Positions 8,102-14,237 of a stretch of 26,734 nucleotides of DNA are shown here, in pieces (positions within the stretch are counted from its first letter, which is position 1; the number at the start of each line of letters is the position of its first letter). Both the position numbers and the translations under genes were made by a program. Where the stretch lies: the NCBI GenBank assembly GCA_964416175.1, contig CAYQDF010000037.1, positions 1 through 26,734 on the forward strand, read 5' to 3'. The notes under the pieces were generated by a model that saw only the letters and a program-made list of their open reading frames with translations, made no database searches and was not told the DNA's origin. This stretch comes from CAYQDF01 sp964416175. Lineage in GTDB: Bacteria > Chloroflexota > Anaerolineae > Anaerolineales > UBA4823.

Positions 8102-8141
8102 GGCAAACGCCTGGGTGAGGGGGGCACCCAGACGCTTGCCA
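8102..8141 (-). repeat. hairpin repeat copy 1, terminator-like
   Basis: Read on the minus strand, arms GGCAAGCGTCTGGGTG and CACCCAGGCGTTTGCC form an unbroken 16-bp stem when G-U pairs are allowed, around a CCCCCCT loop, followed within 2 bases by a run of five T. That is the form of a Rho-independent terminator on this strand. The core shares 27 of 28 bases with copy 2 about 195 bases away. Confidence 0.7.
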
Positions 8142-8296
8142 TTGTGAATGATAACACGGATGGGAGCACTCTGACAAGATTAAAATTAAATATAAGTTTT
8201 CATTAATGTTGGGACTTACATAGTTGGTGCAATTTCATCTGAACTGCGTAACTTCTAAATATTAGGACCGACAGATCTGGAATTACCCCCTTAAAT

Positions 8297-8337
8297 GTCA
8301 AACGCCTGAGTGAGGGGGGCACCCAGCCGTTCGACAA
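8297..8337 (-). repeat. hairpin repeat copy 2
   Basis: Minus-strand arms TGTCGAACGGCTGGGTG and CACTCAGGCGTTTGACA pair at 16 of 17 positions with G-U allowed, around the same CCCCCCT loop as copy 1. Outer pairs differ from copy 1 but still pair, so the structure is kept while the sequence changed. Only three T follow the stem. Confidence 0.65.
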
Positions 8338-8423
8338 GATGCATTATAGCTTATGTTATTAAAATTTGCAAGAGAAGAATGTCATAGAACACTTAAGACA
8401 TTTGATAAGTCTTGTTATTGAAG

Positions 8424-8495
8424 AGCCCCAACCGGGACTCGAACCCGGATCGCGGCCTTAGGAGAGCCTCGCTCTATCCATTGAGCTATTGGGGC
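8424..8495 (-). tRNA. tRNA-Arg (anticodon CCU)
   Basis: The complement folds into a full cloverleaf. The acceptor is GCCCCAA with TTGGGGC, the D stem GCTC/GAGC, the anticodon loop CTCCTAA with anticodon CCT, and the T arm CCGGG-TTCGAGT-CCCGG. This reads AGG codons (arginine). CCA is not encoded. The discriminator base is T, where Arg tRNAs usually have A or G. The anticodon stem has one mismatch at its outer pair (A-G) and a G-T at the inner pair. It lies between the gene-free stretch and the sdh operon. Confidence 0.9.
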
Positions 8496-8649
8496 GGACG
8501 CTTGAAATTATAGCACGCGTTCTAGAGTTAATCCTGCCCGGGAATCCGACGGTTCGCAGAAAGCAGATGCCGCCCAAAGGGCAAAGAAACCTGTTCTTTT
8601 CGCACACAAGGCGGCTTTCAGAAGCCACTGGTGGACAGGGAAAAACGGC

Positions 8650-9354
8650 TTACTCTAAACTCCCGGTAGCGATGGCTTTCTTGATCTCTCCAATCGCTTT
8701 GGTGATCTGGATATCGCGCGGGCAGGCCAGGGTGCAGTTGAAGATCGTGTGGCAGCGGTACACGCCAAACTGGCCGCTGAGGAGCTTCAGCCTTTCGGGC
8801 GCTGCCCGGTCGCGGCTGTCGAAGATAAAGCGGTGGGCGTTGACGATCGCCGCCGGTCCTACGTACCGGTCGTTAGCCCAAAAGGAGGGGCAGGAAGTGG
8901 TGCAGGCTGCACACAGGATACACTTGGTCGTGTCGTCGAACCGCTCGCGCTCTTCTATGCTCTGCAGCCGCTCTCCCTCCGGCGGCGGTTCGTCGTTGAC
9001 GAAGTAGGGCATTACCGAGCGGTAGTGCTCGAAGAAGGGCTCCATGTCCACGATTAAATCTTTGATGACCCGCAGCCCGAGCAATGGTTCGACGGTGATG
9101 CGGGATCCGCCGAACTCTTTCACCAGCACTTTGCAGGCCAGGTAGTTGCGCCCGTTGATGCGCATGGCGTCCGAGCCGCAGATACCGTGCGCGCAGGAGC
9201 GCCGGAAGGAAAGCGTCCCGTCGTGGTGGCCTTTGATGTGCTCGAGGAGGTCGAGCACCCGGTCGGTCGGCTCCGCTTCCACCTGGTATGTTTCGTAATG
9301 CGGTTTTTTGTCTTTTTCTGGATTGTAGCGATAGATTCTCAGGGTAACCTGCAT
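8650..9354 (-). CDS. sdhB: succinate dehydrogenase iron-sulfur subunit
   Basis: A 234-residue SdhB/FrdB protein that carries electrons from the flavin to quinone. The 2Fe-2S site is C54, C59, D62 and C74 (SCAHGICGSDAM...LAC), with Asp as fourth ligand as in E. coli SdhB. The ferredoxin-like part has C144, C147, C150 and C154 (CILCAACTTSCP) and C200, C206 and C210 (CHTIFNCTLACPR), which hold the 4Fe-4S and 3Fe-4S clusters. It is the last gene of sdhC-sdhD-sdhA-sdhB, 27 bases after sdhA. The family cannot be split safely into dehydrogenase and fumarate reductase from sequence alone; neighbouring icd and lut genes favour succinate oxidation. Confidence 0.95.
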   Translation of the reverse strand: MQVTLRIYRYNPEKDKKPHYETYQVEAEPTDRVLDLLEHIKGHHDGTLSFRRSCAHGICGSDAMRINGRNYLACKVLVKEFGGSRITVEPLLGLRVIKDLIVDMEPFFEHYRSVMPYFVNDEPPPEGERLQSIEERERFDDTTKCILCAACTTSCPSFWANDRYVGPAAIVNAHRFIFDSRDRAAPERLKLLSGQFGVYRCHTIFNCTLACPRDIQITKAIGEIKKAIATGSLE

Positions 9355-9381
9355 CGATAAGTGTCCTTTTGAAAGATAACG

Positions 9382-11190
9382 CTAATACACCCGTTCTTTG
9401 GGTTCATATTTCGTGATCACGACTGGCTTATAACGCAGCTCGATCTTGCACCTGCCGCCGGGGCCGCCGGGCACCTGCCAGGCCAGGCTGTGTTTCAGCC
9501 AGTTTTTATCGTCCCGTTTGGGGTAGTCCTCCCGGGCATGCGCCCCGCGGCTTTCCGTCCGCGCCAGGGCGGCAGCCGTTGTAACCTCCGCCAGGTCGAG
9601 CAGGTTGCCCAGCTCCCAGGTCGTGAGCAGCTCGGTATTGAAGATCTTTCCGGTGTCGTCGATGCGCAAGTAGCGGAACCGCTCCTGCAGCTCCTGGATC
9701 GTCTTCAGAGCCTGGGTCATCCCATCTTGGGTGCGGAATACTCCCACGTGGTCGTTCATCACTTTCTTCATTTCGCTGGCGATCTCGGCGGGGCGCTCAC
9801 TTCCGGAAGCGTGGAGCAGGGCGTCCAGCTGCGAGCGGGCGAAATCCAGCGCGTCGGGGGGCAGAGGTTTGAAAGCAGCTTCCGAGCAGTACTCTGCGGC
9901 GCGCAGTCCGGAATATTTGCCAAAGACGAGCAGGTCAAGCAGCGAATTGGTCCCGAGGCGGTTGGCCCCATGCACTGAGACGCAGGCGACTTCTCCGGCG
10001 GCGAAGAGGCCTGGCATGACCGTGTTATTCTCGTCGATGACCACCTCCCCGAACTTGTTCGTCGGGATGCCCCCCATAGCGTAGTGCGCCGTGGGCTGCA
10101 CGGGCATGGGCTGGGTCACCGGGTCCACACCCAGGTAAGTCCGGCAGAAGTCAATGATATCTGGCAGCCTGGAGAGGATCTCCTCCGCGGTTACGGTGTA
10201 CGGGGAGCCATCCGGCATTTTACGCCCATCAAGCGCTGCGTACCTGTTGACCGTGTCGGGCCGCACGTCCAGATGCAGGTAGCGCTTCCCGCCGATCCCG
10301 CGCCCGGCCTGCATCTCCAGGTACATGGCCCGGCTGATCACGTCCCGGGAGGCGAGGTCCTTCGCCGTCGGGGCGTATTTTTCCATGAAGCGCTCGCCCA
10401 GGTCATTGAGCAACACTCCGCCCTCGCCGCGCACCCCCTCCGTGATCAGGATGCCCAGGCGGTAGATGCCGGTGGGGTGGAACTGGAAGAATTCCATATC
10501 CTCCGCCGGGATGCCCCGACGCAGCGTGATGGCAATCCCGTCTCCGGAGTAGGCGTAAGCGTTGGAGGTGATCTCCCATATACGGCCGTGCCCGCCGGTG
10601 GCGAAGATGACCGCCTTGGCGTGGAACACGTGGAGTTCTCCGCTGGCCAGCTCCATGGCTACCACTCCCGCGGCAGCCCCGTCCACCACCAGCAGGTCCA
10701 GCACCTGAAACTCGTCGAAGAAATTGACCCGGTTTTTGATGCACTGCTGGTAAAGGGTCTGCAGGATCATGTGTCCGGTGCGGTCGGCGGCGTAGCAGGC
10801 GCGCCGCACGGGTTTCCCCGTGACGTTGTTGGTGTGTCCGCCGAAGGGTCGTTGGGCGATGCGCCCGTCTGGGGTGCGTGAGAACGGCAGCCCTATATGC
10901 TCAAGCTCATACACAGCAGGAATCGCCTCCGAGCACATGAACTCGATGGCGTCCTGATCGCCGAGATAGTCCGTACCCTTCACGGTGTCGAAAGTGTGCC
11001 ACTCCGGGTGGTCCTCTTCGAGGTTCCCCAGAGCTGCCCCCACTCCGCCCTGGGCGGCGCCGGTGTGTGAGCGGGTCGGATAGAGCTTGCTGATCACAGC
11101 GGTGCTCACCGAACGCGATGCATACAGGGCAGCCATCAGGCCCGCGCCGCCTGCCCCGACAACCAGAGCGTCATATTTATGGACGTTCAT
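9382..11190 (-). CDS. sdhA: succinate dehydrogenase flavoprotein subunit
   Basis: A 602-residue flavoprotein that oxidises succinate to fumarate. It has the dinucleotide-binding VVGAGGAGLMAAL, His42 in RSHTGAAQGG (the His that binds FAD covalently), the substrate block FFQFHPTGIY, LLNDLGERFM and the catalytic-Arg segment LASRDVISRAM, and HYAMGGIPTN near the C-terminal substrate residues. I chose the ATG at 11190, which gives MNVHKYDALVVG directly before the FAD fold; longer starts add about 20 unrelated residues. An AAGGAGG lies about 16 bases upstream, farther than usual. The gene follows sdhD after a 136-base gap that contains a perfect hairpin. Confidence 0.95.
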   Translation of the reverse strand: MNVHKYDALVVGAGGAGLMAALYASRSVSTAVISKLYPTRSHTGAAQGGVGAALGNLEEDHPEWHTFDTVKGTDYLGDQDAIEFMCSEAIPAVYELEHIGLPFSRTPDGRIAQRPFGGHTNNVTGKPVRRACYAADRTGHMILQTLYQQCIKNRVNFFDEFQVLDLLVVDGAAAGVVAMELASGELHVFHAKAVIFATGGHGRIWEITSNAYAYSGDGIAITLRRGIPAEDMEFFQFHPTGIYRLGILITEGVRGEGGVLLNDLGERFMEKYAPTAKDLASRDVISRAMYLEMQAGRGIGGKRYLHLDVRPDTVNRYAALDGRKMPDGSPYTVTAEEILSRLPDIIDFCRTYLGVDPVTQPMPVQPTAHYAMGGIPTNKFGEVVIDENNTVMPGLFAAGEVACVSVHGANRLGTNSLLDLLVFGKYSGLRAAEYCSEAAFKPLPPDALDFARSQLDALLHASGSERPAEIASEMKKVMNDHVGVFRTQDGMTQALKTIQELQERFRYLRIDDTGKIFNTELLTTWELGNLLDLAEVTTAAALARTESRGAHAREDYPKRDDKNWLKHSLAWQVPGGPGGRCKIELRYKPVVITKYEPKERVY

Positions 11191-11258
11191 CAATGGGTGT
11201 TGTTGACCTCCTTCACAGCGATGGCGTGTTGTTCCGGCCCACTGCCAAAGCATGAACA

Positions 11259-11280
11259 GGGCGAGACAACCGTCTCGCCC
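11259..11280. repeat. perfect hairpin between sdhD and sdhA
   Basis: GGGCGAGAC and GTCTCGCCC form a 9-bp GC-rich stem with a 4-base loop inside the sdhD-sdhA gap. No T-run follows on the minus (coding) strand, so it is not a standard terminator. It could stabilise or separate the sdhAB part of the transcript. Confidence 0.6.
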
Positions 11281-11326
11281 ACTATTATAAAGGATAAACT
11301 TACTCCAAATCTGAGTGTCGGATTAA

Positions 11327-11746
11327 TCAGGAGGCCAGGATCACGTACAGGGCAACCATCAGCATGAAGATCCATAGCAGGCAGAGGAGCCCTCGCAAGG
11401 CAGGCCGCCAGGCATTCTGGCCGACGAAGTCCTCGATCACCACCCGCAGCCCGTTAAAGCCGTGTGTGGCGCCCAGAAAAACGATCAGGATCTGCACGAT
11501 CTGCCAGAAGGCGTTCGCCCAGCCGCGCGAGACATCAGGGATGCCGCTGTGGATCACGTGGTTGGGGTTAGGAAAGAACGACCAGCGGATGAGGGTCGCG
11601 AAGTCCATCTGTCCCACAGCGCCGAGGGCCAACGCGGCGAGAAAACCGATCGCGGTCAGCAGCACCAGCAGGAGCGCAGAGACCCGGGTGAAGATCCAGG
11701 CCAGGTATTCGAAAGAAAAAGCGGGTTGGATCGAACGGCTTCTCAT
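11327..11746 (-). CDS. sdhD: succinate dehydrogenase membrane anchor SdhD
   Basis: A 139-residue membrane protein with three predicted helices: about 18-44, 75-100 and 115-138. It has the anchor-subunit signatures WIFTRVSALLLVLL at the first helix and ATHGFNGLRVVIEDFV at the second, where the His is the likely heme b ligand and the Asp before the next loop matches the E. coli SdhD HAWIGMWQVLTDYV region. It lies 12 bases after sdhC in the same operon. With SdhC it forms the quinone site and anchors SdhAB. Confidence 0.85.
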   Translation of the reverse strand: MRSRSIQPAFSFEYLAWIFTRVSALLLVLLTAIGFLAALALGAVGQMDFATLIRWSFFPNPNHVIHSGIPDVSRGWANAFWQIVQILIVFLGATHGFNGLRVVIEDFVGQNAWRPALRGLLCLLWIFMLMVALYVILAS

Positions 11747-11758
11747 GGCAACACCTCG

Positions 11759-12151
11759 TCAGGCGCTCGCGGAAAGGGCGCGCTGGATCAGGAAAAAGAT
11801 TACCAGCCCATAAAGCGGGATAAACAGCATCAGTTGAACCCGGATGGCTTGCCGTTGGTATAGCTGGAGCCCGGGCCACAGGTCCAGGATGGCGATCCGC
11901 AGCCCATTCAGCCCATGGAAGAGGAGGATAAATGCCACCAGGATCTGGAAGAACCAGGATTCATACACGACGTTTACTGATGCAGCCAGCGTACTCCCAG
12001 TCTGCTGGACGAAGAACGAGGCGATGACATGCATCGAGGCGAGCGCCAGCATCGCGACCCCCGTGATGCGGTGGAGCATCCACGACCACATTGGGCTCCC
12101 GCCCCGGTACCTCAACCCTGTAAAAAAGCCGACTTTCCTGCTCGTGCCCAT
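11759..12151 (-). CDS. sdhC: succinate dehydrogenase cytochrome b subunit SdhC
   Basis: A 130-residue anchor subunit with three helices. The quinone/heme motif SWMLHRITGVAMLALASMHV lies in the first helix (compare SILHRVSGV in E. coli SdhC), and LLFHGLNGLRIAILDL in the second carries the likely heme b His. GAGAGG lies 6 bases before the ATG. It is first in the sdhCDAB operon, with 12 bases to sdhD. The N-terminal TGLRYRGGSPMWSWM style is shared with the second SdhC-like protein upstream, but the two are clearly different in sequence. Confidence 0.87.
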   Translation of the reverse strand: MGTSRKVGFFTGLRYRGGSPMWSWMLHRITGVAMLALASMHVIASFFVQQTGSTLAASVNVVYESWFFQILVAFILLFHGLNGLRIAILDLWPGLQLYQRQAIRVQLMLFIPLYGLVIFFLIQRALSASA

Positions 12152-12596
12152 CTTTCGCCTCTCAATCCTGGTACGTCCTTGGAATTGCCGATCACCGCAC
12201 GACCATTATTGCACCCGCAGGGAGGGAAAGAAAAGTGACAATTATCATGGTTTAATAGTTCCAGATGTCCTTATACATTCACCTCCGTTTCCCCTATAAT
12301 AGGACAAGTTTTGTATAAGTTACTGGTCTGGCAACACCTGAGGAATTGGACACTTACCCACAGCACCGAAGAACATCGCCGAACACATCACGGAACATCA
12401 CTGAGACACCGTAACCGAGACTGGTTTGCAGCTTCCTCCTGGCATTCATCGCCGCAGACTGGCCTCAGCATCGCAGACACAATTCAGCCTCAACGCCGCT
12501 GACAATGCAGCCTCATCACTGCCCGGGTAGACCCGGTTCCTCGGTTGCAAACAGAAAAGCCTCTCGTTTTCGAGAGGCTTTTCGATTTCCAGGGAT
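12152..12596. other. intergenic region with + strand promoter-like box and short repeats
   Basis: There is no gene in these 445 bases. A perfect TATAAT at 12295-12300 (+), followed 250 bases later by a strong bidirectional terminator (12555-12582), frames a possible small RNA of about 280 nt. Between them are degenerate short repeats: GAACATC-type units at 12371-12401, and ACAATTCAGCCTCA (12479) repeated as ACAATGCAGCCTCA (12502) at a 23-base period. The sdhCDAB promoter must lie near 12160-12290 on the minus strand, but I could not pick a convincing -35/-10 pair. Confidence 0.4.
12555..12582. terminator. bidirectional Rho-independent terminator
   Basis: AAAAGCCTCTCG and its exact complement CGAGAGGCTTTT flank a 4-base loop, giving a T-run after the stem on both strands. 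On the minus strand it ends the second sdhCD-like operon just after its last stop codon (12597), separating it from sdhCDAB. On the plus strand it could end a small RNA. Confidence 0.9.
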
Positions 12597-12989
12597 TCAG
12601 GGTACCCTGACCCCGCCGACGATCGCTGCCGCGCCGATCAGGGAGAGGATCGCCCAAAATCCCAATAAGCCCCAGGCGATTTTCCTCTGGACGCTTTCCT
12701 TTTTGACGTAATCGTTCAGCACCTGGCGCAGTCCGTTGACTCCGTGTGCGAAGGCGAAAGCCAGGAGCAGGAAGTCGTATACGCGCCAACCGAGCGAAGC
12801 CCAACGCATCGCGACGTAATCGAGGTCGATCGCGTGGACTCCGACCAGCACGTCCTGGATGGCGACGTGCCCCCACGCCAGGGGGATGAGCAGCAGCCCG
12901 CTGTACCGCATCCACTTCCAGGCCAGGCCTTCAAAGCCTTCGGAGACATCTACCCGGGTGATTTCAAGAGTTTCGCTTTGGGTCGTCAT
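12597..12989 (-). CDS. second SdhD-like membrane anchor (orphan pair)
   Basis: A 130-residue protein with three predicted helices. It has the SdhD-type first helix WKWMRYSGLLLIPLAWGHVA and the second-helix motif FAHGVNGLRQVLNDYV, with His as probable heme ligand and Asp-Tyr as in the quinone-site region of E. coli SdhD (VLTDYV). I chose the ATG at 12989 (MTTQSETLEITRVD) because GGAG lies 8 bases upstream; a longer frame from 13025 would overlap the previous gene. It is co-transcribed with the next SdhC-like gene and followed by a strong terminator. No second SdhA or SdhB accompanies it. Confidence 0.82.
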   Translation of the reverse strand: MTTQSETLEITRVDVSEGFEGLAWKWMRYSGLLLIPLAWGHVAIQDVLVGVHAIDLDYVAMRWASLGWRVYDFLLLAFAFAHGVNGLRQVLNDYVKKESVQRKIAWGLLGFWAILSLIGAAAIVGGVRVP

Positions 12990-13008
12990 GAATTTAACTC
13001 CGCCGAAA

Positions 13009-13425
13009 TCAACCAAGAAGCCCAAAGTTGTGCAACAGCAAGGCGCGGCCCATCATGTAGGCTGCCGGGATCCATAATAGGACTGCCAGACCCAGGGTCC
13101 AAAACGCAGACTTCCGCTGGGTCTCGATGTTCCACTTCCCCGGCATGAACAGGTCAAAAATGGCGATGCGCGCCCCATTGATGCCGTGGTAAATCACGGC
13201 GAAGACCAGGGCGATCTCCCCGATCATGAACGGCGTGCTGCGGTATAGATTGATCGCGTGCGAATACAAGGATGGGTAGAAATATACCGTTGCTGTATCC
13301 AGGATGTGGATCGCGAGGAAGAGCAGGGTGCCCAGCCCGGTCAGCCGGTGCAAGATGAAGCTGAGCTGCCCTTCCTGCCCCCGGTAGCGTGCCAGACCGG
13401 TGACGTTCAATTTGAGAAAATCCAT
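13009..13425 (-). CDS. second SdhC-like membrane anchor (orphan pair)
   Basis: A 138-residue protein with three helices. It has the SdhC motif QLSFILHRLTGLGTLLFLAI in the first helix and IYHGINGARIAIFDLF in the second; the His residues are likely heme b ligands and the Ser/Arg of SxxxHR line the quinone site. The ATG at 13425 has GGGAGG about 5 bases upstream; a longer start would place the ribosome site inside the gene. It is first in a two-gene operon with its own TATAAT-type promoter, 19 bases before the SdhD-like gene. Its partners are probably the single SdhAB downstream, or SdhAB-like proteins elsewhere. Confidence 0.84.
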   Translation of the reverse strand: MDFLKLNVTGLARYRGQEGQLSFILHRLTGLGTLLFLAIHILDTATVYFYPSLYSHAINLYRSTPFMIGEIALVFAVIYHGINGARIAIFDLFMPGKWNIETQRKSAFWTLGLAVLLWIPAAYMMGRALLLHNFGLLG

Positions 13426-13486
13426 GCAAACCTCCCGGAGGAAGAATAGGAGTAAAAATGTAGATCGCAACCTCTTAAACGATTTT

Positions 13487-13492
13487 ATTATA
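13487..13492 (-). promoter_or_regulatory. -10 box of the second sdhCD-like operon
   Basis: A TATAAT on the minus strand, about 62 bases before the ATG at 13425. The -35 region is weak. It faces the GNAT gene promoter 35 bases away, making a divergent promoter region. Confidence 0.45.
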
Positions 13493-13500
13493 ATCGCTAT

Positions 13501-13529
13501 CTTTCATATCGGATTTCTGCCAGTATAAT
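13501..13529 (+). promoter_or_regulatory. promoter of the GNAT gene
   Basis: CTTTCA, a 17-base spacer and a perfect TATAAT ending 20 bases before the ATG at 13550. The -35 is a poor match; the -10 is strong. Confidence 0.45.
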
Positions 13530-13549
13530 TCGGAGCAAGAAACACGAGA

Positions 13550-14167
13550 ATGTCAACCATTTCGCCAGAGAAGAGTCAGGTTGAAGTCGTGCCGGCTACG
13601 CCCGAGCATTGGACCGCCATTGAAGAGTTTTTTACTGGCGCTCCTTGCTGGTGCCAGTATTGGCGGGAATCCTCGGGCGAATACAGACGCCGTTCAAAGG
13701 ACGACCCTTTTGAAACCTGGTTAGCCAGGCGAAAGGCCGCCCTCCGCAGACAGCTGAGCGGGCCCGTACCGCCGGGCATGCTGGCATACTCCGATTCCCG
13801 GCTCGTGGGTTGGTGCGGCTTTGGCCCGCGTCCCGAAATGGAAAGGCTCGTCCGCTCGCGCACCATCCCTGCAGTTGACGATCGCCCGGTATGGTCTATC
13901 GTCTGCTTCCTGGTCCGTGTGGGTTACCGGCGAAAAGGCGTGGCGCGAGCTTTGCTCGAGGGTTTGATCGAGTACGCACGCGGGCATGGCGCACCTGCCC
14001 TCGAGGCATATCCCGTAGATCCTGGCGGCAAGCGGATCGATGTCGCATTCGCTTACGTTGGAACGACATCGATGTTCGAGAAAGCCGGATTTCGCCGGAT
14101 ACTGGAGACCTCCGCCCGGAGCGCAAGGCTTTCCAGATGGCTCATGCGGTTAGAACTCCAATCATGA
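13550..14167 (+). CDS. GNAT family N-acetyltransferase
   Basis: A 205-residue GNAT protein. Residues about 70-150 carry the acetyl-CoA-binding motif A: VWSIVCFLVRVGYRRKGVAR, where RRKGVA matches the Q/RxxGxG/A pyrophosphate loop, then ALLEGLIEYARGHGAPALEAYPVD. Motif B is GTTSMFEKAGFRRI. The N-terminal part has an unusual Cys/Trp cluster, APCWCQYWR, seen in a subgroup of GNAT proteins. The substrate is unknown. It is transcribed away from the second sdhCD-like operon and converges on icd. Confidence 0.85.
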   Translation: MSTISPEKSQVEVVPATPEHWTAIEEFFTGAPCWCQYWRESSGEYRRRSKDDPFETWLARRKAALRRQLSGPVPPGMLAYSDSRLVGWCGFGPRPEMERLVRSRTIPAVDDRPVWSIVCFLVRVGYRRKGVARALLEGLIEYARGHGAPALEAYPVDPGGKRIDVAFAYVGTTSMFEKAGFRRILETSARSARLSRWLMRLELQS

Positions 14168-14208
14168 AACAGGCTTACGAGGTCTCATGATTGACTGCGT
14201 AAGCCTGT
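14159..14208. repeat. two interleaved inverted repeats between GNAT and icd
   Basis: Arms A CAATCATGA (14159-14167) and A' TCATGATTG (14185-14193), and arms B ACAGGCTTACG (14169-14179) and B' CGTAAGCCTGT (14198-14208), are each perfect but interleaved, so the two hairpins exclude each other or form a pseudoknot-like fold. Arm A contains the GNAT stop codon. It probably serves as the terminator between converging genes. Confidence 0.6.
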
Positions 14209-14237
14209 GAAAATCCCCCTTTGGCTTTCCTCCTCAG

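Larger units (their letters stand above)
7838..8423. other. gene-free stretch with remnant, hairpins and AT-rich island
   Basis: This region holds no intact gene. It contains the aminotransferase remnant (7935-8096), two related hairpins (8102-8141 and 8297-8337) and, from about 8165 to 8423, DNA much richer in A+T than the surroundings with no usable reading frame. It abuts the 3' end of tRNA-Arg, a common insertion site for mobile elements. I looked for a partial tRNA duplicate that would mark an attachment site and saw none. Confidence 0.6.

Noticed and set aside
8099..8340. CRISPR array made of the two similar hairpins
   Set aside because: Only two units about 195 bases apart, no regular spacers and no cas genes; the long stem structure is not that of an array.
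8600..8640. Terminator just after sdhB
   Set aside because: A short GGCTT/AAGCC stem exists but no T-run follows it on the minus strand.
8489..9007. 172-codon plus-strand frame across the tRNA and sdhB
   Set aside because: It is antisense to sdhB, whose cysteine motifs are unmistakable, and it shows no domain of its own.
10084..10881. 265-codon plus-strand frame rich in Gly, Val and His
   Set aside because: Antisense shadow of sdhA in GC-rich DNA; the composition is typical of such shadows and no family is recognisable.
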